Shown here: positions 1-7,976 of the stretch, in pieces
Layout: each line of letters begins with the position of its first letter
Position numbering within the stretch: position 1 is the first letter of the stretch
From: Streptomyces sp. SID12488
GTDB lineage: Bacteria; Actinomycetota; Actinomycetes; Streptomycetales; Streptomycetaceae
Assembly (NCBI RefSeq): GCF_010548275.1
Contig: NZ_JAAGLT010000004.1
Location: forward strand, 337,984 to 401,983
Reading direction: 5' to 3'
Length of the DNA: 64,000 bases
Notes under the pieces: model-generated
What the model was told of the DNA's origin: nothing
Database searches by the model: none
Seen by the model: the letters and a program-made list of their open reading frames with translations, nothing else
Position numbers and translations under genes: made by a program

Positions 1-1488
1 GGTCACGGTGTCACGTTCGCGCCCGTGGTGGCCGGTGCCGTCGGCGAACATCGGGATGCAGCGGGGCGTGTTGTCGTTTACGCCGCAGTTGCCGTCCCAT
101 GCGTCGACCAGACCGTCCACGGTGCTTCTGGTGACGCTCGGGGCGGCGCCTCCGGCAGGCGTGGTGAGCCAGGTGCTGCGGTACGCGCCGATGGCTCTGT
201 CCGGCTCGTACAGCGTGCTGTTGTCGGCCGTGCTGAGAATGCCGCTGCCGAGGGCGAGGCCGTGGATCTGGGCCGGCACCGGCTGGACGGCGGTCATCCG
301 GGTGCGGGCGACGGTGCCGTCGGCGGCAGGCGTGATCCGGTACACATTCCAGTCGAGGTCGCCCCGCTCGAGGTACCGCTCGGCGCCCGCCACGAGGACG
401 GAGCCGTCGGGCGTCTGGACCAGCTGGCTTGTGGCCGGGTCCATGACCTTGGTCGTGTCCGTGCCCGTGCTGCCCGGGGTGAAGGCCCAGAGGGGCCGGC
501 CCCGGGGCACGTACTCGTGCTCGGGTTCCGTCAACTGCGACTCGATGCCGAGCAGCGCGTCGCCGACGATGCCGAACGAGGGATAGGAGCTGAGGGAGCC
601 CGTGTCGAGGGTGCGGGGCGGTGCTGACAGATCGGCGCGGTCGAAGACGTCCGCCTTGCCGCTTCCGGCGCGCAGTCGCACCACCGAGTCGGCGCCCAGC
701 AGGAAGCCGGTCACCTCCCGGCCCTCGTCGGAGGCGTCGACCCGGTCGGGTAGAGCGCTGTAGACGCCGGTAGCGAGGTCGACGGTGCCCCAGTGATCCG
801 AGCGGTCCGCACCGCTCTTGTAGTGGACGAGGACCGACGTCGCGTCACCGTCCTGGACGTCGATGCCGCCCGCACCCTCCGGAAGCCCGGTCATCGGTGT
901 ATCCGTGACTCCACCCTCGTCCCGGGGCCGCAGCAAGTGGTACGTGAGGTCGTCGAAGCCTCTGCTACGAGTGAGGACGGTACTGCCGAAGGTGCCCAGG
1001 TACGAGTGTCCCGCGGACATCGGCACCACGGCTGCACTCCCCGAGGAGCCGTCCCCCTGGATCAGGGTGACCTGATCGTCCGCATCCGAGTACAGCGCGA
1101 CGGTGTCGGAACCGTCCCCGTACCACCCGGGGTCGGACGGGGGCAGATACGAGAAGTAATAGCCATAGAGGTACCGGATGGCCTGGGGCAGCCGTTCCTC
1201 CAGTCCGGTGGTGGCACCGGTGGCGTACGACGTCCACAGCAGTCGGTCGTCGCCCTCCTGTACCCAGAGGAAGCCGCTGGCACCGGCGTTGAGGATCCGG
1301 GTGTACGTGGGGATGGCACGCTGGGCGGCCGGCAGGACGAGTTCTCCGGCCGCGGCGACGGCCGAGGGCGCTGCGGGGACCGCCGACGCCGGCACGGAGC
1401 TCAGCGCCAGGCCGAGGCTCAGCGCCGCGGCCACGGCTGCGGTGGTCGTACGGACAGGTCTGTGCCGGCGTCGGCCGGTTCGGGCCAC
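1..1488 (-). CDS. Secreted protein, propeller-like (C-terminus beyond window)
   Basis: Reading from a GTG at 1488 with GGAGG at 1493-1497, the minus strand encodes an uninterrupted protein of 496 residues that runs off the window edge, so the C-terminus is missing. Residues 1-40 form a clear Sec signal peptide: an arginine-rich start, a hydrophobic AALSLGLAL core and an ASA cleavage site. The mature part has spaced GxLW/LLWTSYATG-type strands and Asp/Gly-rich turns, as in secreted streptomycete proteins that carry FG-GAP/VCBS propeller repeats further on. The family is inferred from texture only; no catalytic motif is visible. It is divergent from the GntR gene across 380 bp. The longer reading frames on the opposite strand are shadows. 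Confidence 0.72.
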   Translation of the reverse strand, partial: MARTGRRRHRPVRTTTAAVAAALSLGLALSSVPASAVPAAPSAVAAAGELVLPAAQRAIPTYTRILNAGASGFLWVQEGDDRLLWTSYATGATTGLEERLPQAIRYLYGYYFSYLPPSDPGWYGDGSDTVALYSDADDQVTLIQGDGSSGSAAVVPMSAGHSYLGTFGSTVLTRSRGFDDLTYHLLRPRDEGGVTDTPMTGLPEGAGGIDVQDGDATSVLVHYKSGADRSDHWGTVDLATGVYSALPDRVDASDEGREVTGFLLGADSVVRLRAGSGKADVFDRADLSAPPRTLDTGSLSSYPSFGIVGDALLGIESQLTEPEHEYVPRGRPLWAFTPGSTGTDTTKVMDPATSQLVQTPDGSVLVAGAERYLERGDLDWNVYRITPAADGTVARTRMTAVQPVPAQIHGLALGSGILSTADNSTLYEPDRAIGAYRSTWLTTPAGGAAPSVTRSTVDGLVDAWDGNCGVNDNTPRCIPMFADGTGHHGRERDTVT

Positions 1489-1799
1489 CGTTCCTCCAGG
1501 GAAGGCAAGAAGAGGGCATGGCAGGAACGGACGTACACCAGCGCTCCGACCTCTTGCTTGGCCCCCCGGCCGTCCCCCATGCGCGCGTGCGACCGAGAGT
1601 AACAGCATGCCCATGACCAGCAGCGACCGTATTTCCCGGGCGGGGCCTCTGATCCGACTCTGATGAATCCCCCAGGAAACTCTGGGCCGTCCTCTGATCG
1701 CGCAGTGATCAACCGAGCCGGACCATCGAAACGTTGTCCAATGAGCCCTTCCGGTCACTTTGGGCAACACGGCCCCGCCCCTCCGTTCCCCGGACGGCG
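1489..1799. other. Intergenic region upstream of secreted protein
   Basis: About 310 bp between the divergent secreted-protein and GntR genes. Short frames exist on both strands but none has a ribosome site or protein-like composition. The right end leads into the GntR promoter and operator; nothing else is recognised. Confidence 0.5.
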
Positions 1800-1829
1800 T
1801 TGACAACCGCCCTCGCATCCCTCCATCAT
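1800..1829 (+). promoter_or_regulatory. Promoter of the GntR-ABC operon
   Basis: A perfect -35 TTGACA (1800-1805) is followed after 18 bp by CATCAT (1824-1829), a 4/6 match to the -10 consensus. Transcription would start around 1836, inside the inverted repeat that follows, which fits autorepression. Confidence 0.5.
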
Positions 1830-1830
1830 C

Positions 1831-1854
1831 ATTCCACTAATCAAGTAGTGGAAT
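1831..1854. promoter_or_regulatory. Inverted-repeat operator for the GntR/YtrA regulator
   Basis: ATTCCACTA (1831-1839) and TAGTGGAAT (1846-1854) form a perfect 9-bp inverted repeat with a 6-bp spacer. The ACTA/TAGT inner half-sites resemble GntR YtrA-subfamily operators. It sits over the predicted transcription start, just before the regulator gene. Confidence 0.68.
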
Positions 1855-1867
1855 GGTGGTGGTGATC

Positions 1868-2320
1868 GTGGAGTACCGCATCGACAGGCGGAGCGGGGTC
1901 CCCGCCTTCCAGCAGATCGTGCAGCAGACCAAGCAGGCCCTGCGGCTGGGCGTACTGGTGCCGGGTGACCGGCTGCCCACCGCCAAGGAGGTCGCCGCGA
2001 CCAGCACGGTCAACCCGAACACCACCCTCAAGGCGTACCGCGAGCTGGAGCGCGAGGGCCTGGTCGAACCGCGACCGGGCCAGGGCACCTTCGTACGCCG
2101 CACGCTTGGCCGCCCCGAGACGGGCACCGACTCGCCGCTGTACGCGGAGCTGGTGGCGTGGATGTCGAAGGCGGCCGGGGCCGGTCTGGAGCAGGAGGAC
2201 GTGGCCGCACTGGTCGCGTCGGCGATGGAGAAGCAGTACGCCGCCGGGAACGTGGCGGCAACGGGGGCCACGACTACGGGGTCCACGGGGGCCACGACAA
2301 CTAGGAGTACAGGTGAGTGA
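1868..2320 (+). CDS. GntR family transcriptional regulator, YtrA subfamily
   Basis: Small GntR-type repressor of about 150 residues. The N-terminal winged helix shows the family signature: IDRRSGVPAFQQI, PGDRLPTAKEVA, then NPNTTLKAYRELEREGL and a wing ending GQGTF. The C-terminal part is short and helical, as in the YtrA subfamily, and lacks a large effector domain. Start GTG at 1868 is preferred because GGTGGTGG precedes it and it places the conserved IDxxSGVP near the N-terminus; an in-frame ATG at 1853 overlaps the operator. The gene overlaps the ABC ATPase start by 8 bp, so it is co-transcribed with the transporter it probably represses. Envelope stress or an antibiotic is the usual trigger in this family. 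Confidence 0.88.
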   Translation: MEYRIDRRSGVPAFQQIVQQTKQALRLGVLVPGDRLPTAKEVAATSTVNPNTTLKAYRELEREGLVEPRPGQGTFVRRTLGRPETGTDSPLYAELVAWMSKAAGAGLEQEDVAALVASAMEKQYAAGNVAATGATTTGSTGATTTRSTGE

Positions 2321-3257
2321 AGGTATGTACGCGGGGGAACCGGCGATCGAGGCGTACGGGCTGGGCATGCGCTACCGGCGGGGCTGGGCGTTGCGGGACT
2401 GCTCCTTCCGGCTTCCGGCGGGCCGGATCTGCGGGCTGGTGGGACCCAACGGGGCGGGCAAGACCACGCTGTTGAGTATCGCGGCCCATGTCCTGGAGCC
2501 GACGAACGGCTCGATCAGCCTGTTCGGTGAGGCTCCGGGCTCGGTGGAGTCCGGCCGGCGCACCGCCTTCCTCGCCCAGGAGAAGCCCCTGTTCCGCCGC
2601 TTCACCGTGGCGGAGACCCTGCGCCTGGGCCGGGAGCTGAACCCCGGCTGGGACCAGCGCGCCGCCGAGGACATCATCCGCGCGGGCAACGTGCCCTTCG
2701 AGGCGAAGATCAGCACCCTCTCCGGCGGTCAGCGCACCCGCGTCGCCATCGCCCTCGCCTTCGGCAAGCGCCCCGACCTGCTGATGCTCGACGAGCCGAT
2801 GTCGGACCTCGACCCGGTCGTGCGCCACGAGATCATGGGCACCCTCCTCGCCGAGGCCGCCGAGCGCGGCACCACCGTGCTGATGTCCACCCACGTCCTC
2901 GCCGAACTGGAGAACGTGTGCGACTACCTCGTCGTCGTCTCCGGCGGCGGAGTGCGCCTCGCCGGTGACGTGGACGAGCTGATGTCCGTGCACACCCTGG
3001 TCACGGGCGCCCATGAGGGTGACGGCATGCCCCCCGCCCTCGGGCACCACACCCTCGTCGAGTCCCGGACCAGCGGACGGCAGTTCACCGCGCTCATCCG
3101 CCCCGAGGGCCCGGTCACCGGCCCCTGGGACGTGAACGCCCCGAACATGGAGGAACTCCTGCTCGCCTATCTCCGCTCCCCCGACGCACCACCGCTGATC
3201 ACCCCCACCGCCCAGGTCCACGGCCAGGGGTTCGGCACCGGGGCGGTGGCGGCATGA
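2313..3257 (+). CDS. ABC transporter ATP-binding protein
   Basis: ATPase subunit of an exporter, about 314 residues. Visible motifs in order: Walker A GPNGAGKTT (about residue 43), signature LSGGQ (about 136), Walker B LLMLDEP (about 156) and the H-loop region STHV. GTG at 2313 is chosen because AGGAG (2303-2307) lies 5 bp upstream; ATG at 2325 is the alternative. It overlaps the GntR gene upstream and the permease downstream by ATGA. The last 80 residues form an extra C-terminal domain typical of drug or peptide efflux ATPases. A YtrA-type regulator plus ATPase plus permease is a standard actinobacterial efflux unit; the substrate cannot be read from sequence. Confidence 0.92.
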   Translation: MSEGMYAGEPAIEAYGLGMRYRRGWALRDCSFRLPAGRICGLVGPNGAGKTTLLSIAAHVLEPTNGSISLFGEAPGSVESGRRTAFLAQEKPLFRRFTVAETLRLGRELNPGWDQRAAEDIIRAGNVPFEAKISTLSGGQRTRVAIALAFGKRPDLLMLDEPMSDLDPVVRHEIMGTLLAEAAERGTTVLMSTHVLAELENVCDYLVVVSGGGVRLAGDVDELMSVHTLVTGAHEGDGMPPALGHHTLVESRTSGRQFTALIRPEGPVTGPWDVNAPNMEELLLAYLRSPDAPPLITPTAQVHGQGFGTGAVAA

Positions 3258-4312
3258 GCACCTTCACCCGCAGCTCGACCAGCACTTCGACCAGCACCTC
3301 GACCGACGGCAAGAACGGGACCATGAACGGGACCACCACGGAGGCACCCACCCGGCGCCCCCACCTCAGCGGAATGACCTGGCTGGTCTGGCGCCAGCAC
3401 CGGGCCGCGTTCTGGACGATCCTCGCCGCCACCGCGCTCTCCGTGGCCTGGATCGTCTACCAGCGCGGCCAGCTGGTCGACTTCCTCGACGGCTACGGCT
3501 ATCCCGGCAAGAGCCTCGACGAGGCGGGCGGCAAGCTCCAGCAGTACATCGACGCGTTCTCGCTCGTCTCCTTCGGTCTCCAGGGGATACCCATCCTGCT
3601 CGGTGTCTTCCTCGGCGCCCCGCTCATCGCGGGCGACCTGGAGAACGGCACGGCCAAGCTGGTCGCCGCCCAGTCGATGAGCCGGACCCGCTGGCTCGTC
3701 ACGAAGCTGGCGCTGGCCGGACTGGTGGTCGTGGTGAGCACGGGCGTGCTGTCGGCGGTGTTCGACTGGTGGTGGAACCCCGTCAAGTCCGAGATCACGG
3801 TCATGGACTGGACCTCGGGAGAGGCGTTCAACACGACGGGCCCGGTGCCTGTCGCTCTCACCCTCTTCTCTGTCTTCGGTGGGGTGGCGGTCGGTGTGGT
3901 GCTGCGGCGCACGCTGATGGCCATGGTGGTCACTTTCGGCTTCACCGTCGTCCTCCAGATCGTCTGGGGCTACTTCCAGATGTCGCTCGGCAACGTGATC
4001 ACGGTCACGACGAACAAGGGTGTTATGGAGGAGAGCGCGTTTCCGTCGATGCCCAAGGGCGCGTACCAGATCGACGACTCGTATCTCACCAGCAGCGGGG
4101 ATCTCGTGGGGTGGAGCACCTGTTCGGGGTCGGGGACGGACGCGGCACGGCAGGCGTGCCTGGACAAGGCTGGTGTCGTGGGCTTTTCGGTGGACTACCT
4201 CCCGATGTCGCAGATGAACGCCATGCAGTGGTTCGGAGCGTCGATTCTGTTCGCCCTGACCGCCGGTGTCGTGGCGTTCCTCTTCTTCTGGGGCCGTAAG
4301 CGACTCGTCTGA
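3254..4312 (+). CDS. ABC transporter permease
   Basis: Membrane subunit of 352 residues, starting in an ATGA overlap with the ATPase gene (3254-3257). The first 40 residues are a Thr/Ser low-complexity cytoplasmic tail encoded by a short tandem repeat (STSTSTST). They are followed by WRQHRAAFW and about six hydrophobic segments: near residues 55-75, 105-130, 150-170, 195-215, 220-240 and a last one ending FLFFWGRKR. The large loop between the last two segments is extracytoplasmic and contains two cysteines. The fold matches ABC-2-type permeases that partner single ATPases. Role: pore of the GntR-controlled efflux pump. Confidence 0.88.
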   Translation: MSTFTRSSTSTSTSTSTDGKNGTMNGTTTEAPTRRPHLSGMTWLVWRQHRAAFWTILAATALSVAWIVYQRGQLVDFLDGYGYPGKSLDEAGGKLQQYIDAFSLVSFGLQGIPILLGVFLGAPLIAGDLENGTAKLVAAQSMSRTRWLVTKLALAGLVVVVSTGVLSAVFDWWWNPVKSEITVMDWTSGEAFNTTGPVPVALTLFSVFGGVAVGVVLRRTLMAMVVTFGFTVVLQIVWGYFQMSLGNVITVTTNKGVMEESAFPSMPKGAYQIDDSYLTSSGDLVGWSTCSGSGTDAARQACLDKAGVVGFSVDYLPMSQMNAMQWFGASILFALTAGVVAFLFFWGRKRLV

Positions 4313-4324
4313 GTCCCGCCCTCC

Positions 4325-4345
4325 GCGCCCCTTTTGGAGGGGCGC
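4325..4345 (+). terminator. Hairpin after the ABC permease gene
   Basis: GCGCCCC (4325-4331) pairs with GGGGCGC (4339-4345) around a TTTTGGA loop, 12 bp after the permease stop. It is a plausible terminator, though short and without a clear T-tract. Confidence 0.45.
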
Positions 4346-4424
4346 CTCTTCCCACCCTTTGATTCCTTGTCCCGTCGGACGGGCTGCTTTGCCGTGCCCG
4401 GAAGTCCGGGGAGAAAGGCATGTC

Positions 4425-7400
4425 TTGAATCACCGAAAGAGGCGAGCGCGTGAGGCTTCGGCACTCACCCTCCTCACCGCCGCCGCTCTTACCGCGGCCC
4501 TGCTCAGCGCCCCGGAATCCGGGGCCGCACAGTCCGCCGACGGTACGGCGGGGATGGCTCGCACCCTCGCCAAGGCCAGGACCGTCACCCTCGTCACCGG
4601 CGACCGGGTCACCCTGGACGCCACCGGACAGGTCACCGGCGTGCGGCCAGGCAAGGGCAGGGAAGGTACGGCCTTCCGAATAGCGCGGGACGGCGACCGC
4701 ACCTACGTCGTGCCGCGTGACGCCGAGCGGCTCCTCGCGAACGGCACCGCCGACCGGCGGCTGTTCGACGTGACGCAGCTGGTCAAGTGGGGTTACGACG
4801 ACGCGGCCCGCCCCGACCTCCCGCTGATCGTGACGTACGCCAAGGGCCGCACCCTCGCGCCGAGCGCGCTGTCCGCCGCCGGTGCCCGGGTGAGCCGGGA
4901 CCTGCCGAGCGTCAACGGGGACGCGCTGAAGGCCCGTAAGTCGGAGGGCGCCGAGCTGTGGGAGACGCTCACCGGGAGCGGGGGGACGGCGCGGGCGAGA
5001 TCGGCCGCCGCCGACCGGGTCGAGAAGATCTGGCTCGACGGGAAGGTCGAGGCGGCCCTCGACCGGAGCACCGCGCAGATCGGCGCTCCCGAGGCCTGGG
5101 CGGCCGGGTACGACGGCAAGGGCGTCAAGGTCGCCGTGCTGGACACCGGGGTCGACGACACGCATCCGGATCTGAAGGGCCGTGTCGACGAGGCGAAGAA
5201 CTTCTCCGAGGCGGCGGACACCGTCGACCGGGTGGGCCACGGCACGCATGTGGCGTCGACGGTCGCGGGCTCGGGCGCGCACTCCGGGGGGAAGTACAAG
5301 GGGGTCGCGCCGGGCGCCCGGCTGATCAGCGGCAAGGTGCTCGACGACAGCGGCGACGGCGAGGAGTCCGGGGTCATCGCGGGTGCGCAGTGGGCCGTCG
5401 CGCAGGGTGCCAAGGTGATCAACCTCAGTCTGGGCGGCCCCGACAGCCCCGGTGACGACCCCGTCGAGCAGGCGGTGAACGAGCTGTCCGCCTCCTCCGG
5501 CGCCCTCTTCGTGATCGCCGCCGGCAACGAAGGCCCGGCCGCCGGCACCGTCGGATCGCCGGGCAGCGCCGCCGCCGCGCTCACCGTGGGCGCGGTGGAC
5601 CGCACCGACGCGATGGCCGACTTCTCCAGCCGCGGCCCGACGGCGGACGGTTCCCTCAAGCCCGACCTGACCGCCCCCGGCGTCGACATCGTCGCCGCGA
5701 AGGCCGCCGAGGGCGCGGAGGGCGACCCGGCCGCCGACGGCTACGTCTCGATGAGCGGTACGTCGATGGCGACCCCGCATGTCGCGGGCGCCGCCGCGAT
5801 CCTGGCCCAGCGCCACCCCGACTGGACCGGTGAGCGCCTCAAGGCCGCGCTCACCGCATCCGCCAAACCGACCGCCGGTGTCTCGGCGTTCGCGCAGGGC
5901 ACGGGCCGTACGGACATCGTCCGCGCCCTCGACCAGCAGCTCACCACCACCCCGGCCACCGTCGGTTTCCCCGCCCAGCAGTGGCCGCACACCGACGACC
6001 AGCCGGCCACGAAGACGGTCACCTACCGCAATGACGGCGACCGCCCCCTCACCCTCGACCTGACCACCGAGGCGTACGGCGAGGACGGAAAGCCCGCCGC
6101 CGAGGGCATGTTCGAGGTCTCGCCCAAGCAACTCACCGTCCCGGCGGGCAGCACGGCGACCGCCCAGGTCACGGCCGACTCCAGCGCGGGCACGGCCGAC
6201 GGCTCCTTCGGCGGCGCGCTCACCGCGACGGACGGCGCGGGTACGACCGTACGGACCGGCATCGGCGTACACCGCGAGGTCGAGTCGTACGACCTGACCG
6301 TCCGGCACCTCGACCTGAAGGGCAAGCCCGCCGCCCGCTCCGAGACGGGTGTGCAGGGCCTGGACAACCAGATCTGGCAGGACTACTCCGACGACACGGA
6401 CGGCGAGTTCACGATCCGGCTCCCCAAGGGCCGGTACAGCCTCGAAGGCCGGATCGACACGGGCGCGACCCCGGACGCCCGTTCCGGGGAGCTGGCCCTT
6501 CTCCTCAACCCGAAGTTCTCGCTCAGCCGTGACACCACCCTCGTCATGGACGCCCGCAAGGCCAAGCCGATCCGGATCACCGTGCCGGACAGCAGGGCGA
6601 AGCACACCGACGGCACCTTCAACTACGGGTTCGACATCGCCGGGAACCAGAGCATCTCGACGTACATGGGCAGCTTCGGCAACCTGCGCGTCGGGCAGTT
6701 CGGCGCCCGGCTGCCGGCGGGCGAGGCGTTCGCGCAGTACAACGGCACCTGGAAGCACGGCAGTACGAGCTACCGGCCGGTCTGGAACCGTACCGGCGAT
6801 CTGTCGGGCTTCACCGCGAACCTGAAGCGCGGGCAGTTCGCCAAGATCACGATTCCTGTCGGTACGCCCGTCAAGGGCAAGTCGGCGGCGCTCACCGCCG
6901 CGCCGCTGACGCCGGGCGGCTCGTGGTTCGCCTTCTACCAGGGGACGCGCTCCCTGCCGGGCGGCTTCACCGACTACGTCCTGCCGGGCGTGAAGTGGCG
7001 GTACGCCGTCTCGCAGGAGGGCGGCAAGGACGCGGACGGCGAACCGGTGTGGGACGGCGGTCAGTGGACCCCGAAGCCCCGCTCCTACACCGCGGGGAAG
7101 GAGTACACCGAGCGCTTCAACACCGGCGTCTTCGGCCCGCACCTCACCGGCCCGCTGACCGACGGCGAGGACCGCCCCGGCGCGGTCCGTATGGGCGACA
7201 CCTTCCTCGCCTACCTCCCCCTGTTCTCCGACGGCGCCGGTCACGTCGGCGACTCCCGCTACAGCAGGGCCAGGAGCACCCTGTACGCGGACGGCGGCAC
7301 ACGAGTCTTCGCCATTGACGAGCCCTTGAACGGCGTCTCATACGAACTCCCCGCCGGCAAGCGCACGTTCCGTCTCACCACGGACGTCTCACGCCCCACC

Positions 7401-7787
7401 ACGCTGTCCTCGGTGAGCACCCGGGTCACCGCCGAGTGGACCTTCACCTCCGCGCACGTCACCGGTGTCGGGCAGCGGCTGCCCCTGTCGGTGGTCCGCT
7501 TCACACCCCGACTGAGCTCGGCCACCACGGCCAAGGCGGGTACGCGCTTCTCGGTCCCGTTCACGGTCGAGGGCGCCGCCACCGCGCGCACCGCCCGCAA
7601 GCTGGCCTTCTCCGTCTCGTACGACGACGGCCGCACCTGGCACCCGGCGAAGGCGGTCGGCGGCAAGCGCCTCGACCTGAGCCACCCGGCGAAGGCGGGC
7701 ACGGTCTCCCTGCGCGTGACCCTCACGGACGCGGCCGGCAACACCCTGAAGCAGACGATCCATCGGGCCTACCGGACCACCAAGTAG
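4425..7787 (+). CDS. Secreted S8 family serine peptidase (subtilisin-like), copy 1
   Basis: Large secreted subtilase of about 1120 residues. Start TTG at 4425 has GGGGAGAAAGG 6-16 bp upstream and gives a proper signal peptide (RKRRAREA, then LTLLTAAALTAALL, cleavage near GAAQS). A pro-region with VTLVTGDRVTLD follows. The catalytic triad is Asp240 (VAVLDTGVD), His272 (GHGTHVAS) and Ser447 (GTSMATPH). After residue 500 come beta-rich accessory domains that carry no second active site, ending YRTTK. A second protein of the same architecture lies at 34940-38368. Likely role: extracellular protein degradation or maturation of other secreted proteins. A strong hairpin follows at 7810. Confidence 0.93.
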   Translation: MNHRKRRAREASALTLLTAAALTAALLSAPESGAAQSADGTAGMARTLAKARTVTLVTGDRVTLDATGQVTGVRPGKGREGTAFRIARDGDRTYVVPRDAERLLANGTADRRLFDVTQLVKWGYDDAARPDLPLIVTYAKGRTLAPSALSAAGARVSRDLPSVNGDALKARKSEGAELWETLTGSGGTARARSAAADRVEKIWLDGKVEAALDRSTAQIGAPEAWAAGYDGKGVKVAVLDTGVDDTHPDLKGRVDEAKNFSEAADTVDRVGHGTHVASTVAGSGAHSGGKYKGVAPGARLISGKVLDDSGDGEESGVIAGAQWAVAQGAKVINLSLGGPDSPGDDPVEQAVNELSASSGALFVIAAGNEGPAAGTVGSPGSAAAALTVGAVDRTDAMADFSSRGPTADGSLKPDLTAPGVDIVAAKAAEGAEGDPAADGYVSMSGTSMATPHVAGAAAILAQRHPDWTGERLKAALTASAKPTAGVSAFAQGTGRTDIVRALDQQLTTTPATVGFPAQQWPHTDDQPATKTVTYRNDGDRPLTLDLTTEAYGEDGKPAAEGMFEVSPKQLTVPAGSTATAQVTADSSAGTADGSFGGALTATDGAGTTVRTGIGVHREVESYDLTVRHLDLKGKPAARSETGVQGLDNQIWQDYSDDTDGEFTIRLPKGRYSLEGRIDTGATPDARSGELALLLNPKFSLSRDTTLVMDARKAKPIRITVPDSRAKHTDGTFNYGFDIAGNQSISTYMGSFGNLRVGQFGARLPAGEAFAQYNGTWKHGSTSYRPVWNRTGDLSGFTANLKRGQFAKITIPVGTPVKGKSAALTAAPLTPGGSWFAFYQGTRSLPGGFTDYVLPGVKWRYAVSQEGGKDADGEPVWDGGQWTPKPRSYTAGKEYTERFNTGVFGPHLTGPLTDGEDRPGAVRMGDTFLAYLPLFSDGAGHVGDSRYSRARSTLYADGGTRVFAIDEPLNGVSYELPAGKRTFRLTTDVSRPTTLSSVSTRVTAEWTFTSAHVTGVGQRLPLSVVRFTPRLSSATTAKAGTRFSVPFTVEGAATARTARKLAFSVSYDDGRTWHPAKAVGGKRLDLSHPAKAGTVSLRVTLTDAAGNTLKQTIHRAYRTTK

Positions 7788-7809
7788 GCGTCTGTACAAG
7801 CACGTTGAC

Positions 7810-7849
7810 AGACCGCCCTGGGTCGGCTTCGGCCGACCCAGGGCGGTCT
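7810..7849 (+). terminator. Strong rho-independent-type hairpin
   Basis: Perfect 18-bp stem (7810-7827 with 7832-7849) closed by a stable TTCG tetraloop, 23 bp after the subtilisin stop. It separates that gene from the next secreted protein. Confidence 0.85.
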
Positions 7850-7976
7850 CGCGCGTGAACTGCCTTTGGTTCTTACCCGATTCATGACGGGATCGGAGCC
7901 GGATCGTACAGGTGGGCCAGCAGCGCGAGTTATGGTCCGACCGGCCAGTTCACCCTTCTCCGCCCAGGAGTTCCCC

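Noticed and set aside
1965..2312. In-frame N-terminal extension of the ABC ATPase
   Set aside because: It overlaps the GntR gene in another frame and has no ribosome site; the ATPase start at 2313 has one.
4086..7244. Minus-strand open frame of about 1052 residues
   Set aside because: It is fully antisense to the subtilisin gene, Arg/Gly/Ala-rich without domains, and arises from high GC content.
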